Shown: in pieces, positions 56,608 to 64,000 of the stretch
How positions within the stretch are numbered: the first letter of the stretch is position 1
Layout of the letters: every line of letters starts with the position of its first letter
Assembly (NCBI RefSeq): GCF_014655715.1
Contig: NZ_BNBM01000005.1
Coordinates: forward strand, 372,001-436,000
Direction of reading: 5' to 3'
DNA length: 64,000 nt
DNA from: Streptomyces lanatus
GTDB taxonomy: Bacteria; Actinomycetota; Actinomycetes; Streptomycetales; Streptomycetaceae
Translations under genes and position numbers: made by a program
The notes under the pieces: generated by a model
What the model was told of the DNA's origin: nothing
Databases searched by the model: none
What the model saw: only the letters and a program-made list of their open reading frames with translations

Positions 56608-58059
56608 ATGTCCGAATCCCAGAAGGTGACCGACCGGTCAAGTGCCCCACCGCCGGGCCTGAACAGCGTGGACCGGTACTTCAAGATCTCCGAACGGGGA
56701 TCCACCTTCGCGCGTGAGATACGGGGCGGTTTCGCCACGTTCTTCACGATGGCCTACATCCTTGTCCTGAATCCCATCATCCTCGGCAGCGCCAAGGACA
56801 AGTTCGGCGACCAGCTGGACGCCGTCCAACTCACCACCGCCACCGCCCTGGTGGCCGCGGTCATGACGATCATCATGGGCGTCGGCGGCAACCTCCCGCT
56901 CGCGCTCGCCGCGGGCCTCGGCCTGAACGCCGTCGTCGCCTTCCAGATCGCCCCGCTCATGGCGTGGGACGACGCGATGGGCCTGATCGTCCTCGAAGGC
57001 CTGCTGATCTGTGTGCTGGTGGTGACCGGGCTGCGCGAGGCCGTCATGCACGCCATCCCGCAACCGCTCAAGCAGGCGATCAGCGTCGGCATCGGCCTGT
57101 TCATCGCCTTCATCGGCTTCGTGGACGCCGGGTTCGTGAGCCGGATCCCGGACGCCGCGAACACCACCGTGCCGGTTCAGATGGGCGGCACCGGGCAGCT
57201 CGCCGGGTGGCCGATGCTCGTGTTCTGCCTCGGAGTCCTGCTGACCATCGCGCTGCTCGCCCGCAAGGTGAAGGGCGCCATCCTGATCAGCATCGTGACC
57301 ATGACCGCAGTCGCGATGATCATCAACTCGATCGCCGACATCAAGGCCTGGGGCCTGACCACGCCGGCGTGGCCCGACAAGGTCGTCGACACCCCGGACT
57401 TCGGACTCATCGGCGACTTCAGCCTGTTCGGCGCCTTCGGCGAGACCACCGCCCTCACCGTCGTCCTGCTGATCTTCACCCTGGTGCTGTCCGACTTCTT
57501 CGACACCATGGGCACGGTCGTCGGCATCAGCGCGGAGGCCGGCCTGCTGGACGAGCAGGGCAAGGTGCCGGGCCTCGGCCGGGTGCTGCTGATCGACGGT
57601 GCCGCCGCGGCGGCCGGCGGTGCGGCCTCGGCCTCCTCGGCCACGTCCTACATCGAGTCGGCGGCCGGTGTCGGCGAAGGGGCACGCACCGGCTTCTCCA
57701 ACCTGATCACCGGCGGTCTGTTCGGACTCGCCCTGTTCCTGACCCCGCTGCTCACCATCGTCCCGCTCCAGGCCGCCGCGCCCGCCCTGGTCGCCGTGGG
57801 CTTCCTGATGATGACGCAGGTCAAGCACATCGACTGGGAGAAGTACGAGATCGCCATCCCGGCGTTCCTGACCATCGCCGTCATGCCGTTCACGTACTCG
57901 ATAACCAATGGCATCGGGGCCGGGTTCGTCGCCTACGTCGTCATCAAGCTGGTGCTCGGGAAGGCGAAGGACATCCACTGGCTGATGTGGGGCACCTCGG
58001 TGCTGTTCCTCGTGTACTTCGCCATCGACCCGATCGAGCAGATCCTCGGCGTGAAGTGA
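56608..58059 (+). CDS. NCS2/AzgA-family purine permease
   Basis: 483 residues from ATG 56608 (AACGAGGAGCC upstream). About 12 to 14 spans. Family motifs: REIRGGFATFFTMAYILVLNP at the N-terminus, GLGLNAVVAFQ, LSDFFDTMGTVVGISAEAGLLDE, and TSYIESAAGVGEGARTGFSNLITG, the last two being the substrate/proton-binding segments of adenine/guanine/hypoxanthine permeases. Cytoplasmic membrane; imports purines with protons. The 271-base upstream region (56337-56607) contains no purine-riboswitch-like fold that I could find. Converges with the PBP gene, six bases apart. Confidence 0.93.
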   Translation: MSESQKVTDRSSAPPPGLNSVDRYFKISERGSTFAREIRGGFATFFTMAYILVLNPIILGSAKDKFGDQLDAVQLTTATALVAAVMTIIMGVGGNLPLALAAGLGLNAVVAFQIAPLMAWDDAMGLIVLEGLLICVLVVTGLREAVMHAIPQPLKQAISVGIGLFIAFIGFVDAGFVSRIPDAANTTVPVQMGGTGQLAGWPMLVFCLGVLLTIALLARKVKGAILISIVTMTAVAMIINSIADIKAWGLTTPAWPDKVVDTPDFGLIGDFSLFGAFGETTALTVVLLIFTLVLSDFFDTMGTVVGISAEAGLLDEQGKVPGLGRVLLIDGAAAAAGGAASASSATSYIESAAGVGEGARTGFSNLITGGLFGLALFLTPLLTIVPLQAAAPALVAVGFLMMTQVKHIDWEKYEIAIPAFLTIAVMPFTYSITNGIGAGFVAYVVIKLVLGKAKDIHWLMWGTSVLFLVYFAIDPIEQILGVK

Positions 58060-58080
58060 GCGGCGCTAGCGCAGCGCCGC
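58060..58080. terminator. Hairpin between convergent permease and PBP genes
   Basis: GCGGCGCT (58060-58067), loop AGCGC, AGCGCCGC (58073-58080). The right half overlaps the last codons of the PBP gene. Confidence 0.55.
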
Positions 58081-59508
58081 CTGCATCACGGCCTTGGCCA
58101 CCGGGGCCGCCAGGCCGTTGCCGCTGACCTCCGACCTCGCCGCGTCCGACTGTTCGACGAGGACCGCCACCGCCACCTCCTTGCCGTCGGCCTTGGCGTA
58201 GGACGTGAACCAGGCGTACGGGGTCTTGCTGTTGTTCTCGCCGTGCTGGGCGGTGCCCGTCTTGCCGCCCACCGTCGCGCCGGAGATCTGCGCGTTCGTG
58301 CCCGTGCCCTTCTCCACGACCGTCTGCATCGCCGACTGGAGCTGCTCGGCGGTGTCGGAGCTGATGATCTCCGTGGTGTCGGCGGTGTCGTCGTAGTTCT
58401 CCAACACATCACCACCGCTGTTGGTGATCTGGGACACCATGTGCGGCGAGACCAGCTTGCCGCCGTTGGCTATGGCGGCGGACACCATGGCGATCTGCAG
58501 CGGGGTCGCGGTGACATCGAACTGGCCGATGCCGGACAGGGCGGTCTGCGGCTTGTCCATGTCGGAGGGGTACACGCTGGTGTACGCCCGCACCGGCACG
58601 TCCTGGGCCTTGTCGTTGAAGCCGAACTTCTCTGCCATCGCACGGACCTTGTCCTGGCCCAGGTCGACGGCCATCTTCCCGAAGACGTTGTTGCAGGAGT
58701 ACTGGAGCGCGACCCGGATCGAGGCGTTCTCGCACGGCGCGGACGGGTTCTCGTTCGTCAGCTCGCTGCTGGAGTCCGGCAGCTCATACGGGTCCGGGCT
58801 CTCCGTCTTCGCGTCCACCGACGAGTACAGCCCGTCCTCCAGCGCGGCCGCCGCCACGACCAGCTTGAACGTCGACCCCGGCGGCAGCGGCTGGCGCAGC
58901 GCGCGGTTCGTCATCGGCTTGTCGGAGTCCTTCGTCAGCTCGGACCAGGCGGCCGAGTCACCGGTGGTGATCCTCGACGGGTCGTACGACGGGGTCGAGA
59001 CCGTCGCGAGGATCCTCCCGGTGGTGGGGTCGATCGCGACGGCGGCACCCTTCTTGTCGCCGAGCGCGTCATAGGCCGCCTTCTGCACCTTCGGGTCGAT
59101 CGTGGTGATCACATTGCCCGGATCGGCGCGCTTGTTGGTGACCGTGTCCATCACGCTCTTGAGGCGGTTGTCCGTCCCGTCCAGCAGATCCCGGTACACG
59201 CCCTCCAGCTGGGTCGCCCCGAACGCCTGTGAGCTGTACCCCGTCACGGCCGCGTACAGCGAGCCGTCCGTGTAGGTGCGCTTGTACGCCAGGTCCCCGC
59301 TCTTGGTCCGCGCCGAGCCGGTGACCGAGTCGCCGCCCACGACGATGTTGCCGAGCGGCTCGCTGTACAGCGCGATCGTGTTCCGCCGGTTGTCCTTGTC
59401 GTCCGCGAGTGCCTGACCGTCGTAGAACTGCACCCAGGTCGCCCTGACCAGCAGAGCGAACACCAGCAGCAGCGTGAAGACGGACGCCCGCCTGATCGTC
59501 TTGTTCAT
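58066..59508 (-). CDS. Class B penicillin-binding protein (transpeptidase)
   Basis: 480 residues. One N-terminal membrane anchor (VFTLLLVFALLVRATWVQFY). The non-catalytic linker domain has NRRNTIALYSEPLGNI and GATQLEGVYRDLLDG. The transpeptidase domain shows Ser212-x-x-Lys215 in PGSTFKLV, Ser271-x-Asn273 in YSCNNVFGK, and KTG in VGGKTGTAQHG. It cross-links peptidoglycan on the outer face of the membrane. It matches the PbpA group but stands alone here, not next to rodA/pknB or the ftsZ cluster, so it is probably an accessory copy of the type Streptomyces carry in several versions. Confidence 0.93.
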   Translation of the reverse strand: MNKTIRRASVFTLLLVFALLVRATWVQFYDGQALADDKDNRRNTIALYSEPLGNIVVGGDSVTGSARTKSGDLAYKRTYTDGSLYAAVTGYSSQAFGATQLEGVYRDLLDGTDNRLKSVMDTVTNKRADPGNVITTIDPKVQKAAYDALGDKKGAAVAIDPTTGRILATVSTPSYDPSRITTGDSAAWSELTKDSDKPMTNRALRQPLPPGSTFKLVVAAAALEDGLYSSVDAKTESPDPYELPDSSSELTNENPSAPCENASIRVALQYSCNNVFGKMAVDLGQDKVRAMAEKFGFNDKAQDVPVRAYTSVYPSDMDKPQTALSGIGQFDVTATPLQIAMVSAAIANGGKLVSPHMVSQITNSGGDVLENYDDTADTTEIISSDTAEQLQSAMQTVVEKGTGTNAQISGATVGGKTGTAQHGENNSKTPYAWFTSYAKADGKEVAVAVLVEQSDAARSEVSGNGLAAPVAKAVMQAALR

Positions 59509-59563
59509 CCCACCCGTCAGGACGATCGGGATGGGCGCAATCGTTCCCTTGCGGCCCGATTTC

Positions 59564-60226
59564 TCATCGCGCGTTCATGAAGCCCGCCTCGTACGCGGCG
59601 ATCACCGCCTGGGTGCGGTCCCGGGTCCCGGTCTTCGCCAGGACGGCCGCCACATGCGACTTCACGGTGGCCGGACCGACATCCATCCGCCGGGCGATCT
59701 CCGCGTTCGTCAGGCCCCGCGCCATCAGCCGCAGCACATCGCTCTCCCTGGCCGTGAGCCGCGCCACCCAGGGCGGCGGCGTGAGGTACGCGCGCGCGTG
59801 CTCGGCCGCGAGGGCCCGTACGGCCGACGGGAACAGCAGGGTGTCGGTGCGCGACACCAGCCGTACCGCCTGCACGAGCGCGTCGGCCTCCGCCCGCTTC
59901 AGCAGGAACCCGGCGGCTCCGGCGCGCAGGGCGTCGTACACATAGGAGTCGTTCTCGAAGGTGGTGACGACCACGATCCGGGGCGGGTCGGTGAGCGTGG
60001 CGAGGATCTGCTCGGTGGCCCGGATGCCGTCGATCTCCGGCATCCGGACGTCCATGAGGACGACGTCGGGCCGCCGCTCCCGCACCACCGACACCGCCTC
60101 GGCCCCCGTCGAGGCCTCGCCGACCACCTCAAGGTCCGGCTCGACGGAGAGGATCGCGCGCAGGGCGGTGCGCACCATGCGCTCGTCGTCGGCGAGGACG
60201 ATCCGGACGGTCGGGCTGGTCGTCAT
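59564..60226 (-). CDS. NarL/FixJ-type response regulator
   Basis: 220 residues from ATG 60226 (GAAGGGA upstream). Receiver domain: IVLADDERMVRTALRAIL, phosphoacceptor Asp in VVLMDVRMPEIDG, Thr in VVVTTFENDSY, Lys in GFLLKRAEADAL. C-terminal LuxR-type HTH: LTARESDVLRLMARGLTNAEIARRMDVGPATVKSHVAAVLAKTG. It is coupled by four bases to the histidine kinase gene. Targets unknown; the membrane protein gene at 61467 is a likely partner or target. Confidence 0.93.
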   Translation of the reverse strand: MTTSPTVRIVLADDERMVRTALRAILSVEPDLEVVGEASTGAEAVSVVRERRPDVVLMDVRMPEIDGIRATEQILATLTDPPRIVVVTTFENDSYVYDALRAGAAGFLLKRAEADALVQAVRLVSRTDTLLFPSAVRALAAEHARAYLTPPPWVARLTARESDVLRLMARGLTNAEIARRMDVGPATVKSHVAAVLAKTGTRDRTQAVIAAYEAGFMNAR

Positions 60227-61482
60227 GCGGGTCCCTTCATGGGCAGTCGTACGTGCAGCCGCCACGTCCCCCGCGCGGGCCCGGCCTCGGTCGTGCCGCC
60301 CAGCAGCCGGGCCCTGTCGGCGATGCCGCGCAGGCCATGACCGCCACCGGGGCGGCAGGCGGGGGCCCGCTCCAGGGGGTTCTCGACGGTGATCTCCAGA
60401 TGGTCCACGGCGAGCTCGACCCGCAGGGACACGGCCGTCCGCTCACCGGCGTGCTTGAGGGCATTGCTGAGCCCCTCCTGAACGATGCGGTAGGCCTCCC
60501 GGGACAGCACGGGCGGCAGCGCCTCCGGGTCGATGCCGACCTCGGCCGTCACCCGGAGCCCGCACGCGCGTGTGCGCCGCAGCAGCCCGGCGAGGTCGGC
60601 GGCGAGGGTGGGCGCCGGGGCCGTACCGGGTGCGTCGCCGTCCCTCAACACGCCCAGTACGGCGTCGAGTTCACCGACCGTGCGGCGCGTCGTGTCCTCG
60701 ATCGCGGCGAGCGCCTCGCGGACGAACTCCGGGTCGCTGTCGAGGACCCGGCGGGCCGCGCTCGCCTGGAGGGTGACGGCGCTGAGGGCATGGCCCACGG
60801 AGTCGTGCAGCTCGCGCGCCAGCCGGTTGCGCACGGCGAGGTCCGCGGCCCGCGCCTCGGCCGCCGCGAGCCGGTCCTCCGGCGTCGGCCCGAGCAACGC
60901 GGGCGCCCAGCGGGCGAGCAGCGTCCCCGAGACGGCCGCGCACACGGCGAGCCCCAGCATCGTCGCCACGCCCGCGATCGGCGCCAGCGCCACCACCCAG
61001 GTGTGGTCGAGCGCTTCGGGCAGCTCGGCCCCGCCCAGCCACACCAGCAGCGGCAGCGAGGTCAGGAACCCGGCGAACGGCGGCACCGCCAGCGACATCC
61101 CGGAGATGATCCCGCCGAACCCGAGATGCAGCGTGAACCAGGCCGCCGCCCGCCCCTTCGCCGCCCACGTCCGAGCGGGGCCGTGCGCCAGCCGCTCCGC
61201 CTCGACGCCGCACAGCGCCCGCACGGCCCCCGACTCCAGCGGCCGGGTCAGCGGGAACACGGCAGCGGTGACGGCGGCCAGCGGCAACCCCACGGCGAAG
61301 GAGAGGAGTTGCAGGGGCAGGTCGTTGAAGACGTACCGGGAGTCCATGGCGGGGCCCACCACCAGCTGGCCCACGAAGACGTACGGCATGGCGAGCGCGC
61401 CGCCGAGGATCAGATGGATCCAGCGCAGCCGCGCCCGCCGGCCGAACAACGGACGGACGAAGTCGTTCACGCCGTACGACAC
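60223..61482 (-). CDS. Sensor histidine kinase (HPK7-type)
   Basis: 419 residues from GTG 61482. Four to six hydrophobic segments in the first 200 residues (HLILGGALAMPYVFVGQLVVG, LHLGFGGIISGMSLAVPPFAGFL). The dimerisation box has the phosphoacceptor His in NRLARELHDSVGHALSAVTLQA. The ATPase has SREAYRIVQEGLSNALKHAG (N box) and GGGHGLRGIADRARLLGG (G box). This is the NarX/DesK-like type that pairs with NarL regulators, here the next gene. The upstream membrane protein gene overlaps by 16 bases. Confidence 0.92.
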   Translation of the reverse strand: MSYGVNDFVRPLFGRRARLRWIHLILGGALAMPYVFVGQLVVGPAMDSRYVFNDLPLQLLSFAVGLPLAAVTAAVFPLTRPLESGAVRALCGVEAERLAHGPARTWAAKGRAAAWFTLHLGFGGIISGMSLAVPPFAGFLTSLPLLVWLGGAELPEALDHTWVVALAPIAGVATMLGLAVCAAVSGTLLARWAPALLGPTPEDRLAAAEARAADLAVRNRLARELHDSVGHALSAVTLQASAARRVLDSDPEFVREALAAIEDTTRRTVGELDAVLGVLRDGDAPGTAPAPTLAADLAGLLRRTRACGLRVTAEVGIDPEALPPVLSREAYRIVQEGLSNALKHAGERTAVSLRVELAVDHLEITVENPLERAPACRPGGGHGLRGIADRARLLGGTTEAGPARGTWRLHVRLPMKGPA

Positions 61483-62441
61483 TTCGCCCTCGCCGAGCGC
61501 TCCGCGAGGAAGTGGACGCCGAGGCCGGCGACGAGGATGCCGACGATCATCTGGTCAGCGTAGGCGAGGTTCATCAGCGGTGTCGGACGGTCGGCGACGT
61601 CGTCCACGCCGAGCGAGGCCAGCGACAGCCAGCCGCCCCAGCAGGCGACGGCGGCCGAGCCGACCCAGGCGAGGGCGAGCGGCACCAGGACGGGCAGGGC
61701 GCGCCCGCGACGGAAGGCGAGCTGCCAGGCACCCATGACGGTGGCGGCGAGGAAGACGACGTACATGGCCTCCAGGACCCGGAAGTCGGCGCCCGGGTCC
61801 TCGGTGAGCCCTGCCGTGCCGCCGCAGGCCCACAGCAGGTGCACGGTGAGCGGAAACAGCGCGAGGACCCCGGCTGCGACCGCGGTCGCCCGCTGCGCCG
61901 GGCCGAGGACACCGACCGGCAACTCCCACACCCGCCCCCGCCACAGCTGCGCCCACCGGTCCCGGGCGTACAGCGCGAACAGCGCCCCCAGGGCGAGCCC
62001 CTGCACGATGAACCCGCTGTACACGACGCCGAACACCCACTCGTCCAGGAACGGCTCACCCGCCGGGCCGCGGTGGCCGCCCCCGCCGAACGCCCGCACC
62101 ACGAGCTGGAGCGGGAACCCGGCCATGATCGGCGCGAGCAGCCCGGTCGCCACCCAGGCCGGGAGGACCAGCAGCCACGCCGGCACCCGCAGCCCCCACG
62201 GCCGGGTCAGCACCAGCGCGAGCACGATGACCGCGCTGTCCAGCAGCACGGACAGACCGTTGGCCACCGCCATGGTCGCCCGGTGCTCCAGCAGCGAGCT
62301 GCCGTCCGGGATCCCGAGGTGACTCCCGGCGATCCAGGCGGCCTTGAGCCCGAGATACGGCACACAGGAGACGATCGCGACGGCCCGCAGCACCCGACGC
62401 GGGTGGCTCAGCAGGACAGGGCCGGAGAGTGTCTGCGTCAT
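61467..62441 (-). CDS. Polytopic membrane protein linked to the two-component system
   Basis: 324 residues from ATG 62441. About eight hydrophobic segments (RAVAIVSCVPYLGLKAAWIAG, LSVLLDSAVIVLALVLTRPW, WLLVLPAWVATGLLAPIMAGF, ATAVAAGVLALFPLTVHLLWACGG, VFLAATVMGAWQLAF, LVPLALAWVGSAAVACWGGW). No transport motif was recognised. It overlaps the histidine kinase by 16 bases and therefore forms the first gene of a three-gene operon; it may help sense the signal. Function unknown. Confidence 0.8.
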   Translation of the reverse strand: MTQTLSGPVLLSHPRRVLRAVAIVSCVPYLGLKAAWIAGSHLGIPDGSSLLEHRATMAVANGLSVLLDSAVIVLALVLTRPWGLRVPAWLLVLPAWVATGLLAPIMAGFPLQLVVRAFGGGGHRGPAGEPFLDEWVFGVVYSGFIVQGLALGALFALYARDRWAQLWRGRVWELPVGVLGPAQRATAVAAGVLALFPLTVHLLWACGGTAGLTEDPGADFRVLEAMYVVFLAATVMGAWQLAFRRGRALPVLVPLALAWVGSAAVACWGGWLSLASLGVDDVADRPTPLMNLAYADQMIVGILVAGLGVHFLAERSARAKCRTA

Positions 62442-62521
62442 GCGTCCACGCTCCCGCGCGGCGGCCGGGGCGCACCTCCTGCGCGACGGTGATCCGTCTC
62501 CGCCGCGCGGGGGAGGCCCGC

Positions 62522-63010
62522 TCAGCCCTCCAGGGCCAGGACCAGCTCGTCGATCTCCTCGCCGCGCGCGTTCGCGAAGCCACGCGCCTGCGCGGTCACC
62601 CGGAAGCCGCACTTGCGCAGCACCCGCAGCGAGCCCTCGTTGTCCGCCGCCGCCCGTGCGTACAGCGGGCGTTCGGGCACCTCGGCGAGCAGTCCCCGCA
62701 GGGCGGCGGTGGCGACACCGCGGCCCCAGTAGGCGCGGTCGACCCAGTAGGTGACCTCGCGCTCGCCCGGCTCCCCGTACACCGCCGCACTGCCCACCAC
62801 GTCACCGTCGGCGAGGATCGTGCGATGGACGGCCGACGAGGCCAGGATCCGCTTCCAGTGCGCGTCGAAGGCGTCCCGGTCGGCCGGGTCCTTGGGGGTG
62901 AAAGCCGCCATGCGCAGGGCCACGGGGTCGTTCATCTGCCGGTAGAAGGCCGGGAGATCGCTGGCGTGAACCGCGCGCAGTTCCACATGCATTTCTCTGG
63001 CGTCATCCAT
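62522..63010 (-). CDS. GNAT-family N-acetyltransferase (RimJ/RimL-like)
   Basis: 162 residues. VELRAVHASDLPAFYRQMNDPVALRMAAF is the usual first part, YWVDRAYWGRGVATAALRGLLAEV contains acetyl-CoA motif A, and NEGSLRVLRKCGFRVTAQARGFA is the terminal motif B of RimJ/RimL-type enzymes that acetylate amino groups of proteins or small molecules. Substrate unknown. It lies between the two-component operon and the IclR gene, ending 80 bases before the former. Confidence 0.9.
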   Translation of the reverse strand: MDDAREMHVELRAVHASDLPAFYRQMNDPVALRMAAFTPKDPADRDAFDAHWKRILASSAVHRTILADGDVVGSAAVYGEPGEREVTYWVDRAYWGRGVATAALRGLLAEVPERPLYARAAADNEGSLRVLRKCGFRVTAQARGFANARGEEIDELVLALEG

Positions 63011-63014
63011 GGAG

Positions 63015-63788
63015 TCAGAGCCTACGGGTGGCCAGTGTCAGCCGGTCACGCGCGTCGAACAGTGCGTCCTTCACCATCTGTTCGTGCGCCGGCGTCAGCC
63101 GGGCCACCGGCACCGAGCAGCTGATCGCGTCGCGGGCCGGAGTGCGGTACGGGATCGCCACACCGAAGCAGCGCAGGCCCAGGGTGTTCTCCTCGCGGTC
63201 CACGGCGAAGCCCTGCTCACGGACCTGGTGGAGCTCCTCGATGAGCTTCTCCCGGTCGGTGATCGTGTTCTCGGTCAGCGCGGGCAGCGTCTCCGGGAGC
63301 ATCTTGCGGACCTGTTCGTCCGAGTACGTGCTCAGCAGCGCCTTGCCCAGCGACGTCGAGTGCGCGGGCAGGCGGCGGCCGACCCGGGTGAAGGGGCGCA
63401 GATAGTGCTGGGACTGGCGGGTGGCGAGGTAGACGACGTTCGTGCCGTCGAGACGCGCCAGGTGGATGGTCTCCGTGGTGTCGTCGGACAGCCGGTCCAG
63501 GGTCGGCCGGGCCGCCGCGACCACCTCGTCGCCGTCGATGTACGACGTGCCGACGAGGAGCGCCCGTACGCCGATGCCGTACCGCGTGCCCGTCGCGTCG
63601 GTCTCCACCCAGCCCAGCTCGACCAGAGTGCGCAGCAACATATAGAGGCTGGACTTCGGATATCCGACGGCCTCCTGGACCGCCGCGAGGGAGTGCATGC
63701 CGGGGCGCCCGGCGAAGTATTCGAGCAGTTCAACCGTCCGTACCGCGGACTTGACCTGCGCTCCGCCGCCCGTCTCGCCTGCCGACAT
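63015..63788 (-). CDS. IclR-family transcriptional regulator
   Basis: 257 residues from ATG 63788 (AAGGG upstream); an upstream ATG would add 18 residues without family similarity. HTH: KSAVRTVELLEYFAGRPGMHSLAAVQEAVGYPKSSLYMLLRTLVELGWVE. The effector domain has LSDDTTETIHLARLDGTNVVYLATR, LPAHSTSLGKALLSTYSDEQVRKML and GVAIPYRTPARDAISCSVP. It is divergent from an aldehyde dehydrogenase, with a GTGTTC/GAACAC palindrome between them, so it probably controls uronate or aldarate catabolism. A related palindrome lies between udh and kdgD. Confidence 0.92.
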   Translation of the reverse strand: MSAGETGGGAQVKSAVRTVELLEYFAGRPGMHSLAAVQEAVGYPKSSLYMLLRTLVELGWVETDATGTRYGIGVRALLVGTSYIDGDEVVAAARPTLDRLSDDTTETIHLARLDGTNVVYLATRQSQHYLRPFTRVGRRLPAHSTSLGKALLSTYSDEQVRKMLPETLPALTENTITDREKLIEELHQVREQGFAVDREENTLGLRCFGVAIPYRTPARDAISCSVPVARLTPAHEQMVKDALFDARDRLTLATRRL

Positions 63789-63850
63789 CGCCCTTGACCC
63801 CTTCGTTCGACGGGAAATAGTCTCCGACAGCGTATTCATCATCAGAGACA

Positions 63851-63870
63851 GTGTTCAGCATATCGAACAC
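63851..63870. promoter_or_regulatory. Candidate IclR operator in divergent region
   Basis: GTGTTC (63851-63856) and GAACAC (63865-63870) form a 6-bp-armed palindrome with an 8-base AT-richer centre, midway between the IclR start (63788) and the aldehyde dehydrogenase start (63921). It resembles the 22471-22486 site. Confidence 0.5.
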
Positions 63871-63920
63871 ACCTGGTGGATGACCCAGTACTGCGCAAAA
63901 CATGTGTGGAGGGACCCGCG

Positions 63921-64000
63921 GTGGCAGCAGCACCAGTCTGGAGTGTCGACCCCCGAACCGGGAAGCAGCGTGAACAGGTTGCGGTGGAGGCCACAGCCCA
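63921..64000 (+). CDS. Aldehyde dehydrogenase, probable 2-oxoglutarate-semialdehyde dehydrogenase, N-terminal end
   Basis: Twenty-six codons are visible before the window ends. GTG 63921 is preceded by GGAGGGA at good spacing. The peptide AAAPVWSVDPRTGKQREQVA matches the N-terminus of Streptomyces NADP-type aldehyde dehydrogenases, whose known members oxidise 2-oxoglutarate semialdehyde to 2-oxoglutarate. That is the step after KdgD (22534), and the divergent IclR gene agrees with this pathway. The catalytic domain is outside the window, so the assignment rests on the first residues and context. Confidence 0.6.
   Translation, partial: MAAAPVWSVDPRTGKQREQVAVEATA

Overview
The window is typical Streptomyces chromosome. 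It is very GC-rich with strong third-position GC bias, GTG and TTG starts are frequent, and genes are often coupled by 4-base ATGA/GTGA overlaps. It carries Tat-exported hydrolases, mycothiol-type and TerD proteins, and sugar ABC importers that lack their own ATPase. The gene set (about ten pectinolytic enzymes, uronate catabolism, ACC deaminase) suggests a plant- or litter-associated strain.

Layout. 1-5622: end of a START-like protein, a secreted nuclease, an unknown protein and a PhoX-like phosphatase. 5623-7749: a Ro60 ribonucleoprotein locus. Three tandem candidate Y RNAs (5669-5806, 5832-5903, 5918-6071) precede a TROVE/Ro60 gene. The outer two contain circularly permuted tRNA-like modules and the middle one is a bare Ro-binding hairpin. 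This is the most interesting system in the window. 7804-9520: a GntR regulator and ACC deaminase. 9611-14105: a LacI regulator and a sugar ABC importer behind a clear promoter and operator. 14110-16125: a GNAT with a possible leader peptide and a double-TerD protein. 16259-21293: a DeoR-controlled polyol-type importer with a dehydrogenase. 21554-24674: uronate dehydrogenase and 5-keto-4-deoxyglucarate dehydratase. 24611-28739: miscellaneous genes (MFS, TOPRIM, small membrane protein, maleylpyruvate isomerase-like, MBL hydrolase).

28863-54841 is a pectin and hemicellulose utilisation island. It begins with an FCD regulator, a DHDPS-family enzyme and an IlvD/Edd dehydratase. Two permeases follow, translationally coupled into a run of catabolic genes (PL1 lyase, MocA oxidoreductase, PmoA-like, GH43). 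Then come a PL1-CE8 fusion, a sugar-binding lipoprotein, a CE12 esterase, two further PL1 lyases, two CE8 esterases, an alpha/beta esterase, a PL9 lyase, a double-GH43 enzyme, a frameshifted PL9 paralogue and a PL3 lyase. Secreted esterases and lyases would cut pectin, the importer would take up oligomers, and Udh, KdgD and the aldehyde dehydrogenase starting at 63921 would carry galacturonate towards 2-oxoglutarate. The galactarate dehydratase step is not in the window.

54925-64000: a SigE-type sigma factor with a membrane partner, a purine permease, a class B PBP, a two-component system with a membrane protein, a GNAT, and an IclR regulator divergent from the aldehyde dehydrogenase. Interspersed Streptomyces repeats occur at 4023 and 42523, and one copy lies inside the pectate lyase coding sequence at 34223. 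Several short tandem arrays with periods that are multiples of three sit at gene borders. No CRISPR array, IS element, rRNA or intact tRNA gene was seen.
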